From contig JASWHV010000018.1 in NCBI GenBank assembly GCA_030760725.1, positions 19,562,273-19,626,272 of the forward strand: DNA of 64,000 nt, given 5' to 3'. Position 1 is the stretch's first letter; each line of letters opens with the position of its first letter. The notes under the pieces were generated by a model. It ran no database searches. It had not been told where the DNA came from and saw only the letters and a program-made list of their open reading frames with translations. A program made the position numbers and the translations under genes. The stretch is from Neostapfia colusana (Eukaryota > Streptophyta > Magnoliopsida > Poales > Poaceae). Shown piece by piece: positions 19,656 through 31,829 of this stretch.

Positions 19656-22600
19656 TGTCACACCCGGTTTTTCCGAAGAACAACCAAGTGAATATCACAT
19701 GTATGCCAGGATCATTTTCTCATACATGTGATGACAAATAGTGAAGCATCATTTATTACAAGCCAGGTGTCGAATATAAGTAAGTCTTACATAGTAAATG
19801 TCTCGATGGACAATAATAAGTTCATCACAAGTAAATAAACTAGCAGCGGAATATTATTCTTTAGGGCTCCATCACAGGCGTTGCCCGGGGGTCTTCATGA
19901 ACCTAAAATCCTTCCTCGGGTCCAAAATCTTGGTCGTTAAACACCACCTCATTATCTTGACCTGAGCAGCAATATAAACCAACAAATATGCAAGGTTGAG
20001 TACCAATGGTACTCAGCAAATGTGGGAAAATTATATCATGCATGGCTAGAACAAGGAGAGGTTGAACTCATGGTTAAAGCACTACGCAATTAATACCTAT
20101 CACCTTAGCTTATTAAGCACCTACATTACTACACAGGTGAAATGGTCCAAATCTCCCAACCCATTATCATAATCCAATAACCATAACATCATTTCCAATG
20201 TTAAGCTCCCTGCTTAACTTCCAAAACCATCAATCCTCTAATCATGAATAAGTCCAGGCCGCTCTTGACCGTGAGCACGGCTGTCAAGACAGTTTTGACT
20301 CTGCAAAGTTTGTACCACTGTACCCACATGTAGTGATTTCATCCCCCGTTGCCGGGTGGACTAACAGAACCTCCATTATGCCAGTGGCTACGATCCACAT
20401 TCACACTTCCCAGGTGTGCAGCCAGGAGATCACTACGAAGCCTTTACAAAGGGATTCCCGACGAGCGTGGGCCCACTGAGGTTTCACCCCTAACAGCATA
20501 CAAGAGGCTCCAACCCCGCTGCAGTGGCCCCCTCTTGAGCCTTGCGGTTCATATGGTAGTCCAGCTGACACCTATTCCCCGCACCATCCAACACACCCAT
20601 ACTACGCCGGGGATACACCTAATTAATTGGCCAAGCTGCCCCATCTCAGCATGTGGTTGGCACTGTAAAGCCGGGTTACATGCTCCATGAACCGGTCCTT
20701 AGGATCCAGGCAAGTACTAAACACAAACCGAAGTCTCGTGCACCCAGCACACAACCAAAACATCCAACTTGCCTTGATCCCTACCTCTACATAACTCACA
20801 ATGTCTCATTCAAGAGTATGGTAATATAAACTGATGATCTCATTTCCCAAATATCCCATTCTAAGCATGGCTAAGCAAATGCATGTAAATAAATGACATG
20901 ACAAAATAAATCCCAACCCAAGCTACAAGGAAACAAGGTAATGCAATTCTAGGGCAACTTTCCTAGCATAGGTTTCATATTTCATTTGACAATGCAAATA
21001 ATTCTATCTACACGTCCTAGCATAGGATCAAAGTGGTCAAGGACACTTGCCTCCTTCTTGCTGCTCTTGAAATGGGTAGTCCTGATCTTGGAAAGGGATA
21101 ACTTGCTCTTGAACAGGTTCTACTTCATACCATCACACATAGCAAAAGAAAAACAACAATCATAAGACATAGTCCACACTTCTACTTCATACAAACCACA
21201 CATTCACATTTATAAAAGTTCTTTACCATTATATGTGTTGTGGTTACTTTATGTGTGTTGAGTTGTGGCTTGCATGCACTTTTAACCATGTGTATATGAT
21301 TCCTACTTTTGTGTCCACATTTATACTTACATACTATTTATATGGGTTTCCAATAAATTTCTTATATTCAACTACTACACCTTTTACTACCAAGTGTGTA
21401 TGAAAAGTATTTTTCTTCCCCATTTGTGCCTTCATAATTTCTACCTACCCTAAACTGAACTCTTTGGATTTTAAAAACTCCATTTATCATTTACTAGTTG
21501 CTATATTTTCAGATTTATATTCCTATGCATCATTGTGTATTTTATTATGAAATTAGTAATACACATCATCTAAACAGTTTAGGTTCTGGTCCTAAATAAT
21601 TTAATAACATATTTTGACCTTGGCTTCTGATGTATACTATTTCATAATTATTTTCCCTATTTTTCTATAGCTATTCTTTACTTAAAAATGTGTCCCTATA
21701 CTATTAAATGTGAATAATAACAGATTCATTTCAGCCCAAAATATAGTTTTATCTCACTCCAAGGTTTTCTAAGTACTGAGAAAGTTTTTAATTAATTTTG
21801 ACAATTAAGTTTGTTCCACTTTTTAATTTTTAAACACTAGTTACATATTCAATTTCCTAAATTAAATACTAAACAGGGCTAAAATAATGAACTCTCCCCA
21901 TTACAGGGTCTATAATATTATTTTCATAATTTCCAGGGGTCTAGCTACACTTATCAGAGGTGTTTTACCTAATTTCTATTAAGTCCAGGGGCTAAAACTG
22001 ATTTTTAAATGAATTTACATGATTTTCTGGAGTTCCAGGGGCTAGATCAGAAGTTTCCGGGGCTAGCTCTTAATTCCAGAGAACCCCAGGGGGTAGCACG
22101 TAAGAATTCCAGTCTTTATAATGCGGGGCTGACGTGGACCGTCCGATTTTAAACCGACGGCTGAGATTATAACATCGAACCGGTACGCAGGGTTTTAAAG
22201 TCTACCGTGCGATTTAAAATAAACGGCGCACAAGCGGCCACGTCGCTCTGATCGAGCGCGGGCGGCGCTGCCGGCGGCGCACGGCGGCGGGAAGCGGCGA
22301 TCTCGCCGGAAAGTTTCGGATCCTCGAGAATTCTGCCTAGAACTGTGATCCTATGGCATAGATCGGTAGAGGGGAGGTCAGGGATCTCACCTAGGGGGTT
22401 TTCTTGAGCTCGGAGGTCCTGGAAGGTGATCGGCGGCGAGGCCCGAGGCAAAACCACGGCGAAGCTCGTCGGCGCTGTGTTTACACCGTAATTCTCCGAG
22501 TTTTCTGCACCTGCAAAGCTCCCCGGAGGCGGTGGATCAAGACCAGCGAGTTAGATCAGAGTTTCCGAGCTTAGATCGGCCAGAATTCACTGGCGAAGTC

Positions 22601-23074
22601 TCGGTGCTCACCGAAGTAAAAATCGGCGATCGCGTGGGAAAAACCGATCGGGGCTGGGGTTTTTATAGCCGGGGAAGGGCGGTGGGTCAGTTGTGATCGA
22701 GTTTGATTCTTCTGGGACCGGAATTCGGGCTGAGGGACGCGGTATTCCGATCGGTTAAGATCGCGCGCGCGCGGGAGAGTCCGGGGTCGCGGGGTTAGGG
22801 ATGACAGGTGGGTCCCACCTGTCTGTGAGGGATAGCGCGGGCGCGCGGCCGCGGGCTGGCGCGGGGGAAATTTGGCCGGCTGGCGGGTTTCGGCCCACTG
22901 GCCGGTTTTTTTTCCCGTTTTCTCTTTTTCTTTTTCCATTTCTTTTCTGTTTTGAGTCTAATTTGAATTCCAGTTTGAATTTGAATTTTTGCAAAACATG
23001 CAACACGTCCAAAAATTTTTAAATTCCCCCCTGAACATGGTTTAGGGTTTTGAATCAAAATTTGGGGTGTTACA
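19656..23074 (-). repeat. Element A 5' LTR
   Basis: 3419 bp; plus-strand text TGTCACACCCGG to GGGGTGTTACA. The minus-strand promoter TATA is at 22660-22668. A 96-codon sense frame (22167-22457) lies just downstream of the TATA, and the hairpin is at 19998-20014. It contains an ~85-bp segment (about 21330-21420) that is missing from the LTRs of B and C. A 113-codon antisense frame (20349-20690) recurs in most A-family LTRs without any recognisable domain. Confidence 0.93.
22660..22668 (-). promoter_or_regulatory. TATA box of element A 5' LTR
   Basis: CTATAAAAA on the minus strand, with TGGGACCCACCTGTCA-like sequence about 140 bp upstream. Equivalent sites: 10191-10199 (A'), 13425-13433 (A 3' LTR). 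Confidence 0.7.
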
Positions 23075-23457
23075 TATTAGAGCCACGGGTTAACAGCAAG
23101 TTACACCCCTAAATAGAAGTCACAGGTAGCCAAAGCCACGCTGACCAAAGGAAGCATTCTAGGGTGAATAGCTTAGATTGGCCTTGAAACCACCTTGGCA
23201 TAGGGAACCATCCTTGAATAGGAATTGAGTGGGCCCTTGTGATGATTATTTATGAATATGTGCTTAGTGTGAGTTGTGGGACGTCTCAAAAACGTTGTCC
23301 ATATCCACACATAAGAAGGAAGAGGTGTGAGATGTTTCGGCATTTGCTCACATCCTCATAAGGGCTAATATATATAGTCCAACTCACCTTGATGCATATA
23401 GTTGAAAGGACATACCTAACCTTCTAACCTTCTATTCCATTTCGTTCTCTCTCACAG
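23075..23457 (+). other. Element E leader resumed after A
   Basis: Starts with the second TATTA copy and the diverged second primer-like unit (agagccacggg). The rest is non-coding leader ending ttctctctcacag immediately before the gag ATG, a good match to a plant splice acceptor. No ORF equivalent to orf0 is present. Confidence 0.65.
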
Positions 23458-24831
23458 ATGGTGAGAGGAAACGCCAGCCGAAGGAACGTCCAGGAAGATG
23501 ACCACGAGGAAGTTCCTGCTAACCCCGGAGCTGGCGAAAACCACCTAGAAAGGTTGATGGCCATGCAAAACCAGCTTATGCAAACCATGATCCAAACTTT
23601 GGGTCAGTTGCAGGCCAACCAACACCCTGTTCCGGCACCACCTCCACCACCACCGCCGGCTCATAACAGGTTGGGAGAGTTCATGAGGACTCGACCACCC
23701 ACCTTTGCTCAAGCAAGCGATCCAATGGAGGCCGATGATTGGTTGAAATCCATGGAGAAGAAACTTGCCATTGTTCAGTGCAACGACCGAGAGAAGGTTC
23801 TCTTTGCGTCGCACCAACTAATGGGAGCAGCTGCTGACTGGTGGGATGCCTTGAGCAACGCCCATGCCAACCCGGAGACAATCACTTGGACTGAGTTCAA
23901 GGAAAGTTTCCGCTCCCACTACATTCCTGTTGGCGTAATGATGCTCAAGAGGCAGGAGTTTGAAAGTCTCCACCAAGGACAGAAAAGTGTGAATGAATAT
24001 CTCAACAAGTTCATACAACTGTCCCGGTATTCCCCCGAAGATGTCAACTCAGATCAGAGGAAGCAGTACCTGTTCATGAGAGGGTTGAACAATGAGATCC
24101 AAGTTCAGCTCCTCAACAATGACTATGTAAGCTTCCAGAAGCTGGTTGACAAGGCTATTGTGGTGGAAAACAAGATCCGAGAGATTGAGCGAGAGTGCAA
24201 AAGGAAGATGCCATACCAGCCCCAAGGGAGCAACGTACGACCTAGGTACATGCCCCCTGCCCCGCAGTATGGATCGACCACTCCTACGTACCGCCCTGGT
24301 CAGCTACCACAGCAACGATTCGTTGCACCGGCACCTCGAGTGCCCATGCCTCCTGCGCCCCGGCCTAACAATGGCGCTCCTGTTCAAAACCCCCGCCCCA
24401 ACGTACCTGCTGCCCTAGGCAACAGGGCATGCTTTGCATGTGGGGAAGTAGGCCACTTCGCTAACCAGTGCCCGAAGAGAGGCCCTGGACAGCAAGGTAA
24501 CGTGCCTAAGCAGAACCAGCGACCAAACGGAGGGGACAACCAAGGGAACCGTGGAACGCAGAACTATGCTCGTGGCCACGTTAACCACGTCACTGCTGAA
24601 GAAGCACAACAGGCTGAGGACGTCGCAATTGGTATGTTCCTTGCCAACTCCAACCCAACCACCATTTTATTTGATTCTGGAGCATCACATTCCTTCATAT
24701 CATCCGAATATGTTGCCAAACATCATCTACCCGTATCCCACCTAGAATGTGCTATGTTAGTTAATTCTCCCGGAGGAGAAATGAGGACTAATATAGTATG
24801 TCCTAAAGTAAGCCTTAAAATAAGGGGGTAG
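23458..24831 (+). pseudogene. gag: Element E Gag and start of protease, cut by frameshift
   Basis: 457 codons from ATG (after CACAG) to a premature TAG. It shows a proline run (near 60-70), a Gag core with EADDWLKSME and WWDAL, a CCHC knuckle CFACGEVGHFANQCP (near 324) and protease LFDSGASHSF (near 404). Pol motifs continue in another frame from just after 24830, so one base is missing in the G run at about 24825-24829. The sister family has no frameshift here, so I read it as damage or a sequencing homopolymer error, not programmed frameshifting. Confidence 0.9.
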
Positions 24832-27065
24832 ACTTCCTTGCCAACCTTATTGTCTTGGACTCCCACGGAATTGACATCATACTCGGAATGGACTGGTTAA
24901 GCAAGCACAAAGGAGTAATCCAATGCGCTGAGAGAAGCGTGCAGTTGACAAACAAACACGGTATCCGTGTCGAGTTTGAGTCAGCCCAGCAAGGAACCGA
25001 ATGGGCGGATTTGAACCATGTTGAAGAAGTAGCATTGGACAACATTCCAGTGGTTCAGGAATTTTCGGACGTGTTCCCGGAAGAACTTCCAGGTATGCCA
25101 CCTGACCGGGACATTGAGTTTGCCATAGATTTGGTACCTGGAACTGCACCCATAGCTAAGAGACCATATAGGATGCCCGTAAACGAGTTAGTTGAACTCA
25201 AGAAGCAAATTCAAGAACAGTTGGAGAAGGGTTTTATCAGGCCAAGCTCGTCACCATGGGGAGCTCCGGTACTCTACGTGGACAAGAAGGACGGAACCCA
25301 AAGAATGTGCGTGGACTACAGGTCTCTCAACGAGGTGACAATCAAGAATAAATACCCTCTGCCCCGTATAGAGGACCTGTTCGATCAAATGAAAGGAGCC
25401 CAAGTATTCTCCAAGATTGATCTTCGGTCGGGATATTTCCAGCTGAAGATTAAGCCCTCCGATATACCTAAGACAGCCTTTCGGACACGGTATGGTTCAT
25501 ATGAATATACCGTTATGTCTTTTGGATTAACGAATGCACCCGCGTACTTCATGTACCTTATGAACAAGGTTTTTATGGAGTACTTGGACAAGTTCGTCGT
25601 GGTTTTCATCGACGACATTATGGTGTATTCAAAAAGTGAGGAGGAGCATGAAGAATATCTGAGATTGACCTTGCAAAAGTTGCGTGAGCATCAATTGTAT
25701 GCCAAGATTAACAAGTGTCAATTTTGGCTAAAAGAAATATCTTTCCTAGGACACATCATTTCCAAGGAAGGGGTATCGGTTGATCCTGGAAAGGTGAGAG
25801 ATGTTCTAAAGTGGGACCAACCAAAGAGCGTGAGGGATATTCGAAGTTTCCTTGAGATGGCAGGATACTATCGGCGCTTCATTAAAGATTTGTCCAAGAT
25901 AGCAAAACCTATGACGGAGTTGCTAATGAAGGGAAAAGTCTTCCAATGGACACAAACCTGCCAAGAAAGTTTTGAGGAGCTCAAGAAAAGGCTAACCACA
26001 GCACCAGTTCTGGTATTGCCTGACGTAAGAAAGAGCTTTGACATATATTGTGACGCATCCAGACAAGGGCTTGGATGTGTACTCATGCAGGAAGGACAAG
26101 TGGTAGCCTATGCCTCACGACAATTAAAGAAGCATGAGCTTAATTATCCTACTCATGATTTGGAGTTAGCAGCAGTGGTGCATGCATTGAAGATTTGGAG
26201 ACATTATATCCTTGGTCATCGATGTGAGATCTATACGGATCATAAAAGCCTCAAGTACATATTTACACAAACGGACTTGAATTTGAGGCAACGTCGATGG
26301 TTAGAACTCATCAAGGATTGTGATGTGGGAATCAACTACCACCCCGGGAAGGCCAATGTAGTAGCTGACGCATTGAGCAGGAAGGGAGCATGCCACCAAC
26401 TCACGGTTCGGGAGCTACCACCCGAACTAAGAAAGGAGTTCGAACGGTTACACCTCGGATTCTTAAATAACGTGGAAATAATAGAGATCCACTCCCCATT
26501 GGAGCAAGAAGTAAAAGAGGGCCAAGCAACGGACGAGGGGATCAAGGAGATCAAGGAAAGAATCCGACAAGGGATAGAGAAGGATTTCAAGGAGGATGAA
26601 AAGGGTACGCTTTGGCTAGGAAAAAGGATTTGTGTGCCAAACCTAAGACACCTTCGCGACATGATATTAAGGGAGGCACATGATTCACCCTATTCCATAC
26701 ATCTAGGGAGCACCAAAATGTACAAGGACTTGAAAACTTGCTATTGGTGGGATGGTATGAAAAGGGATATAGCCGAATACGTTGCCCTATGCGACACATG
26801 CCAACGGGTGAAAGCTGAACATCAAAAACCCGCTGGATTGTTGCAACCTTTGAAAATACCTGAATGGAAATGGGAGGACATCAGTATGGACTTCATTGTC
26901 GGATTGCCACGAACTCAGTCAGGATACGACTCCATCTGGGTCGTTGTGGACCAGTTGACGAAAACCGCCCATTTTCTTCCAGTAAAGACCAGTTACAACG
27001 TTACACAGTTGGCAGAGTTGTACATGGAGCAGATCGCTTGCCGTCATGAGTTCCAAAGAGGGTAG
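24832..27065 (+). pseudogene. pol: Element E Pol: protease end, RT, RNase H, integrase start
   Basis: Open from the end of the first frame to a stop at 27065 (first Met at 24855). Contains the protease tail GMDWLSKHKG, RT with DYRSLNEV and the FIDD box, RNase H YCDASR with DHKSLKYIF, the integrase zinc finger and the first catalytic Asp (SMDFIVGLP). The RT motif A aspartate (SKIDLRSGY) is intact. The frame is lost near 27046, where one G of a GG pair is missing just after CRH in the integrase core, and resumes in a third frame. Because of the two breaks no full polyprotein can be made. Confidence 0.9.
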
Positions 27066-27955
27066 TCTCAGATCGAGGTTCCCAGTTTACCTCTAGATTC
27101 TGGAGGAAGCTGCAGAAAGCCATGGGTACACGACTGGACTTTAGCTCCGCCTATCACCCACAAACAGATGGGCAAACCGAAAGGACGAACCAAATTTTGG
27201 AGGACATGTTGAGAGCTTGCGCGTTGAAACGAGGGCGTAGTTGGGATAGGAGTTTACCGTATGCCGAGTTCTCCTATAACAACAGCTACCAAGCTAGTTT
27301 GAAGATGTCGCCTTTCGAAGCCTTATATGGTAAACGGTGTAGAACGCCACTGTTTTGGAACGAGACTGGAGAGAACCAGGTGTTTGGACCCGAAGTACTA
27401 CAAGAGGCTGAAAAACAAGTCCAAACGATACGGGAGAACTTGAAGGCTGCTCAGTCACGACAGAAAGGCTATGCGGACAATTGGCGTAGGAAGTTGACCT
27501 TTGAAGTAGGAGACTTTGTATACCTTAAGGTATCGCCTATCCGAGGCCAACGACGTTTCAACGTCAAGGGCAAGCTAGCACCTCGCTACATCGGACCCTT
27601 TAAGATTTTGGACAAGCGAGGAGAAGTAGCCTATCAACTAGAGCTCCCAGACCATCTCTCCGACGTACATGACGTGTTTCATGTATCCCAGCTCAAGAAG
27701 TGCTTGAGAATACCAGAGGAACAAGTGTCAATGGGAGAACTTGAACTTCAAGAGGACCTGACTTACGCAGAACACCCTGTCCGAATCTTGGACTTAAAGG
27801 AAAGGGTCACCCGAAACAAAGTGATTCGATGTTGCAAGGTACAATGGAGCCATCACACTGAAGCTGAAGCCACATGGGAACGTGAAGAGGATATCAAGGC
27901 AGAATTTCCCCATCTATTTTCTACTAACGAATCTCGAGGGCGAGATTCAATTTAA
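27047..27955 (+). pseudogene. pol: Element E Pol: integrase C-terminal half and chromodomain
   Basis: Continues in the third frame (first Met at 27122). It carries the second integrase Asp (SDRGSQF), the catalytic Glu in DGQTERTNQ, the GPY/F-like region (PRYIGPFKIL) and a chromodomain (YAEHPVRILDLKERV..CKVQW..ATWEREEDI). The frame ends at TAA 27953-27955, just before the polypurine tract. Confidence 0.9.
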
Positions 27956-27967
27956 GGGGGGTAGATT
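27951..27967 (+). other. Polypurine tract of element E
   Basis: TTTAAGGGGGGTAGATT directly before the 3' LTR at 27968. The layout (A/G run, then TAGA) is the same as in the A family. Confidence 0.8.
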
Positions 27968-30964
27968 TGTGACACCCTCACCTTGGGTGTCAGCATCTGT
28001 TCATGTTTTATGGAGAAGAAAAACACTTTAAGAAAAGAAGGAACAGAGACAAGTATCTAAAAGATAGCCAATAAAGCTCTCCGAGAGCGCCGAAGGCAAC
28101 TTCCACGACCAGCAGACCACGTGGCTTGTTCGGAGCTCATCCCCGAGAGGTTGGGGGAGGTCCGACGCTAAACTGACTACGTGGCAGGCTCGGGGGTCAC
28201 CTCCGCGATTGGAAAGAGGTTCGACCCTGTGGGACACGTGCTGCCCGCGGAGCTAGCCTCTGCGGAAGAAGCAAAGGCATTTTTCATAGGACACGTGTCA
28301 TCCTCGGAGCTAGTCCTCACGGAAATAAGAGGACCAGTCGCGCGGGATACGTGTCAATCTCGGAGCTCATCTCAGAGAAGTCCGGATCTATTGAACACGT
28401 GTCGCCACCGGAGCTTATCACCGGGAGGTCCGTCGCTGCTAGACACGTGTCGATCTCGGGGCATGTCCCTGAGGGAAGGAGAGGGGGAAGACCGGCACCA
28501 ACACGTGGCGCGCACAGAGCTCACCTCCGAAGAAGAGGGAGGTCTCGATCGATTGACACGCGGCACAACCGGAGCTCGTCTCTGCGGACGAGGAGATACC
28601 AGGCCCGGAGGACACGTGGAGCTTCCGGAGCTCATCACCGCGGAGGTAACGAGCCTGGAGCGGTTTTTACGCGTGAAGATACCGGTACGCAACGGAAACC
28701 GATCTAAACTCCACGATGTTACCGAAGATAAGACGTCAGGATCCAACAAAGATCTGAATAAGACTCTTATTCGGGATTCAATCAGATTAGGACTCTTCTC
28801 TTCCCGATTATAAATAGAACCCAAAACCTCTGGCCGAAACCCCAAACTTCTCTTTCAACTCCTGAGCCGACGACTTGGGGCCCTAGCCCTAACTCACCGA
28901 GCAAAACATCGCCGAAGCGCAACAAGCGAGATCATCGGAGAAGAACCGAGCTGTCTAAGGAGGGCCTCGAAGTCAAGAAGAGCGTGAGGTAGGACTTCGA
29001 TACCACCTTACGATCTCATTGTGTTCGTCTCTTTGCATCTGTCCTTCAATTCCTTTCGAACAGAAGCTTTCTCGTGGGCAGATCACTCGATGATCAGTTT
29101 GATCTAAGAGACAAGATCATCGCCACGTACACCTTTGATCCGAACACCTCTGACCACGCAAGCCATGCAAGAACACGTACAGATCAATCTAATAAAACTA
29201 ATCATAGGATAGCATGCATGTGCATCATCGCATCTAGTTTAGGGTTTGTGCATGATATTGATTGCTGTGAATCTTGTATGCACGTGAATCCTACATAGCA
29301 GGACAAGCTTAGGAAGCTGTCTACGACGGGCTGCAGCAACAAGGTTTTGAGAATCAAGAACAACCGGAACCGCAAGAACAAGGCAAGTGCTCCTTGACCA
29401 TGTTGATCCTATGTTTTGGGTAAAACTATTTTGTTTTGCGAAAAGGTGTGTGTGCTGAGTCAAACATGATGAAAAACCCTTTTTTAGGAGTTTACTAGTT
29501 TTGGTTGAACCATCCTTGTCGCCTGGGAGGTTTATGAGTCAGGTATGGTTTTTGCTTTATGCTTCGCTGAGTCCATGGGATTGGGAAGCGAGATAGATGT
29601 GTCTAGCTAACTGCACTCGTAATAATAATAAGGAACTGATGAGGTTAATGAATATGGATCGGAGGAAGATCTAGGCAAGCTGGGGTTTGTGAATGAGGTA
29701 GCATGAGAATGTGGTTTTTTCTTGCCATAGATCTAAGGACCGGTTCATGCATGCACGTGCTAGGATAACAGTGCCACCACAAGGCCAAGTATGGGTGCGG
29801 CTTAGCTGAGTAATTAGGTAAGTTGCTAGAGTGTTATGGACTGTGGAAGGCGCGGGGAATGGGAGTCGAATGAGGACTGCCTTGGGAACTGCATGGCACA
29901 AGAGGGGGCCCGTGGGTGGGAGGATTGGAGATTCTAGCCTGCCGGTGAAACCTTAGTGAGTCCATACATCTAGTAACCCCTTTGTAAAGGCTATTTTGTG
30001 ATCTCTTGACCATACACCGACGGTTGTGTACTGCTATAATGGAGGTTCTGCAGTCGCCGACGGGTGACGAAATCACAAACTTGTGGGTAAAGAGGTGCAA
30101 ACTCTGCAGAGTTATTAAAACTATCATGATAGCCGAGCTTACGGTCACGAGCACCTAGCTAAACTGCCATGATTAGATGGGATGGTTACTGGAATGGTTA
30201 TTGGGAAGGTTCTTGGTTATGGTTATTGGTTATGGTTTGGTTTGGGACTGTTGAGTCCGGGAGGTGAGATGGTTGTATGACTGATGGGTCATAACATGAG
30301 ATTGGTCTCGGTGCGAGATGAGGTTGTTTTATGAGGTGAGATGGTAGTGAATACGAGGAGGTATTCGTGAGCATGAATAAAAGATTGGTTAATGTTCGGA
30401 TGGAACACGGGAAGTGATGGAGGTATGTTAGTAATTTAATACATGATGGGATTACATTTAAACTTAAGTTGTTGTTTTATCATGATTTTACAGAACTGCT
30501 TTTCTGCAAATAAACCTTCTATGCCTACCTTGTTTATGAGCTGCATATCATGTGTTATTCCCGCACTTGCTGAGTACATCATTGTGCTCAAACTTGCATT
30601 ATTGTTTCTTCATCAACAGCAAGAGAAGACTACTATGAAGACCGAGTAGAGCATTATGGCGTGTGATCTGTTCTCAACCTTGCCTGTGGAGGGAGTAGAG
30701 ATGGAGCCACTTATGCTTAGTTTTGCTTTCGCATTAGCTTTTGCTTCCGCATTTAAGTAAGGACTTCCGCTGTATAGAAATAAGACTTTCACTGTGAGCA
30801 TGAGTCCAAGACTCATGAGGTGTTGTAATAAACTCTGTTATTCGTGGTAATATATAATCTGAATTCAGTTTGTGGAAAGTATGTGTATGTGTGATGAACA
30901 TCCTGGGCACACATATGCATTAGTTCTCGGTTCCGTGGCTTTCCGCAGAATTGAGGGCATCACA
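27968..30964 (+). repeat. Element E 3' LTR
   Basis: 2997 bp, TGTGACACCC to GGCATCACA, followed by CTGTT. The G-box-like array (about 28111-28635) is better preserved than in the 5' LTR. TATA at 28809-28817; hairpin at 30572-30589. Confidence 0.93.
28111..28635 (+). promoter_or_regulatory. U3 array of G-box-like repeats, E 3' LTR
   Basis: Ten cores near 28118, 28177, 28234, 28293, 28350, 28397, 28445, 28501, 28556 and 28613, mostly ACACGTG. Two that read acatgtc in the 5' LTR are acacgtgtc here, so decay at CpG in the 5' copy is the simplest explanation. Confidence 0.7.
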
Positions 30965-31530
30965 CTGTTCCTCTTGTGTTTTGATAAACAAAATTCGTAT
31001 TCTAAAGGAACTTTTGTGCCTTGTTCGTCCGACTTGTTTCAGACAAGTTTTTCTCGTCAAGTTTCTGTTCAGCACTACCTTGCTTCGGTGGTTTTATCAT
31101 AACTCGAGTTTTACAGATCCAATTGATGTGATTCTTTTTGGGTTGTCTTCAGAACTTGATTATATATCATATTTGAAAATTTCACGGTCATTCAATTTGT
31201 GGTTTCTGATCTACACGAGTTTCTTTGCAGTATTCCAGAACTGTTTTTCTCGCGTAGGAAAGATTGACCTTTGTTCGATCTTTCGATCGTAACTTGAGTT
31301 TCTCTCAACGGATTTTCATGATTCTTGTTGTGACGTCTTAGTGACTTGATTATCTACAATCTAAACTAGTTTTGCCACAGTTGAACACGTTTATATTAGT
31401 CACACACACGGTTTCTTTAACAGATCGGTTTTCTGCTGAGGGGTGTTTTGTTGCTTCCGCTGAAAAGTTTTGTTCTACCATTCACCCCCCCTCTGGTAGC
31501 TTTAGACGTGTACTTCGATCCTACACAGCA
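30965..31530 (+). repeat. Copia-type LTR F, downstream fragment
   Basis: Begins with CTGTT (E target duplication) and continues the LTR fragment at 3737-3892. It ends with a pyrimidine tract (ttcaccccccctctgg, near 31480) and cctacacagc, followed by ATTGGTAT, the start of a copia primer site. The rest of the primer site is missing because the sequence switches to inverted copia coding DNA at about 31530-31541. No gene here. Confidence 0.6.
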
Positions 31531-31829
31531 TTGGTATACACGACCAGCTCGGAGGCTGCGTCACGCCGAAGGGGGAGGCCGTAGTCGAGGGTGCCACGCA
31601 GGCACAGAAGGATCCGCTTCACAGCGGAGAGGTGTGGCTCCCTCGGGTCATGCATGTGGAGACACACCTGTTTAACCGCATAGGAGATATCCGGCCTGGT
31701 GAAGGTGAGGTACTGAAGAGCACCTGCAAGAATCCTGTAAGCAGTAGGGTTAGTGACGGGTGCCCCGTCGATAGCGGAGAGCTTCGTCTGAGTATCCACT
31801 AGAGTGGAGCATGGATTGCACTCAGCCAA
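31526..31829 (-). pseudogene. Copia G RT/RNase H connection fragment
   Basis: Reads NPTAYRILAGALQYLTFTRPDISYAVKQV and HLSAVKRILLCLRGTLDYGL, ending at ELVVYTNA, the start of RNase H. The normal continuation (DADWAG-type) is absent because LTR F begins in the opposite direction. Confidence 0.85.

Larger units (their letters stand above)
6968..23074 (-). mobile_element. Ty3/gypsy chromovirus A (Tekay/Del-like) with orf0
   Basis: Minus-strand element flanked by TATTA (6963-6967, 23075-23079). The 5' LTR is 19656-23074. The 3' LTR is 6968-7169 plus 10622-13837, split by solo LTR A'. Internal order on the minus strand: primer site (19639-19651), orf0 (19435-18656), gag-pol (18353-13884), polypurine tract (13838-13857). 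Both ORFs are open, so the copy may encode functional proteins. LTR differences look like about 1% by eye. It is inserted in E's leader. Confidence 0.95.
3893..30964 (+). mobile_element. Ty3/gypsy chromovirus E (Tekay/Del-like), full-length but disrupted
   Basis: The LTRs, 3893-6900 and 27968-30964, both begin TGTGACACCC and end GGCATCACA, and the element is flanked by the 5-bp duplication CTGTT (3888-3892, 30965-30969). The primer site lies at 6904 and the gag-pol at 23458-27955. Element A (6968-23074) is inserted 67 bp after the 5' LTR. Without A the element is about 11 kb. The two LTRs differ mainly by transitions, on the order of 1.5% in the parts I compared by eye, so E is older than B and C. 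There is no upstream extra ORF. Two single-base frameshifts make the copy non-autonomous. Confidence 0.93.

Noticed and set aside
24822..24835. Programmed frameshift between Gag-PR and RT in element E
   Set aside because: It falls inside the protease, not at a Gag/Pol boundary. The related A family reads through in one frame and no slippery site plus structure is evident.
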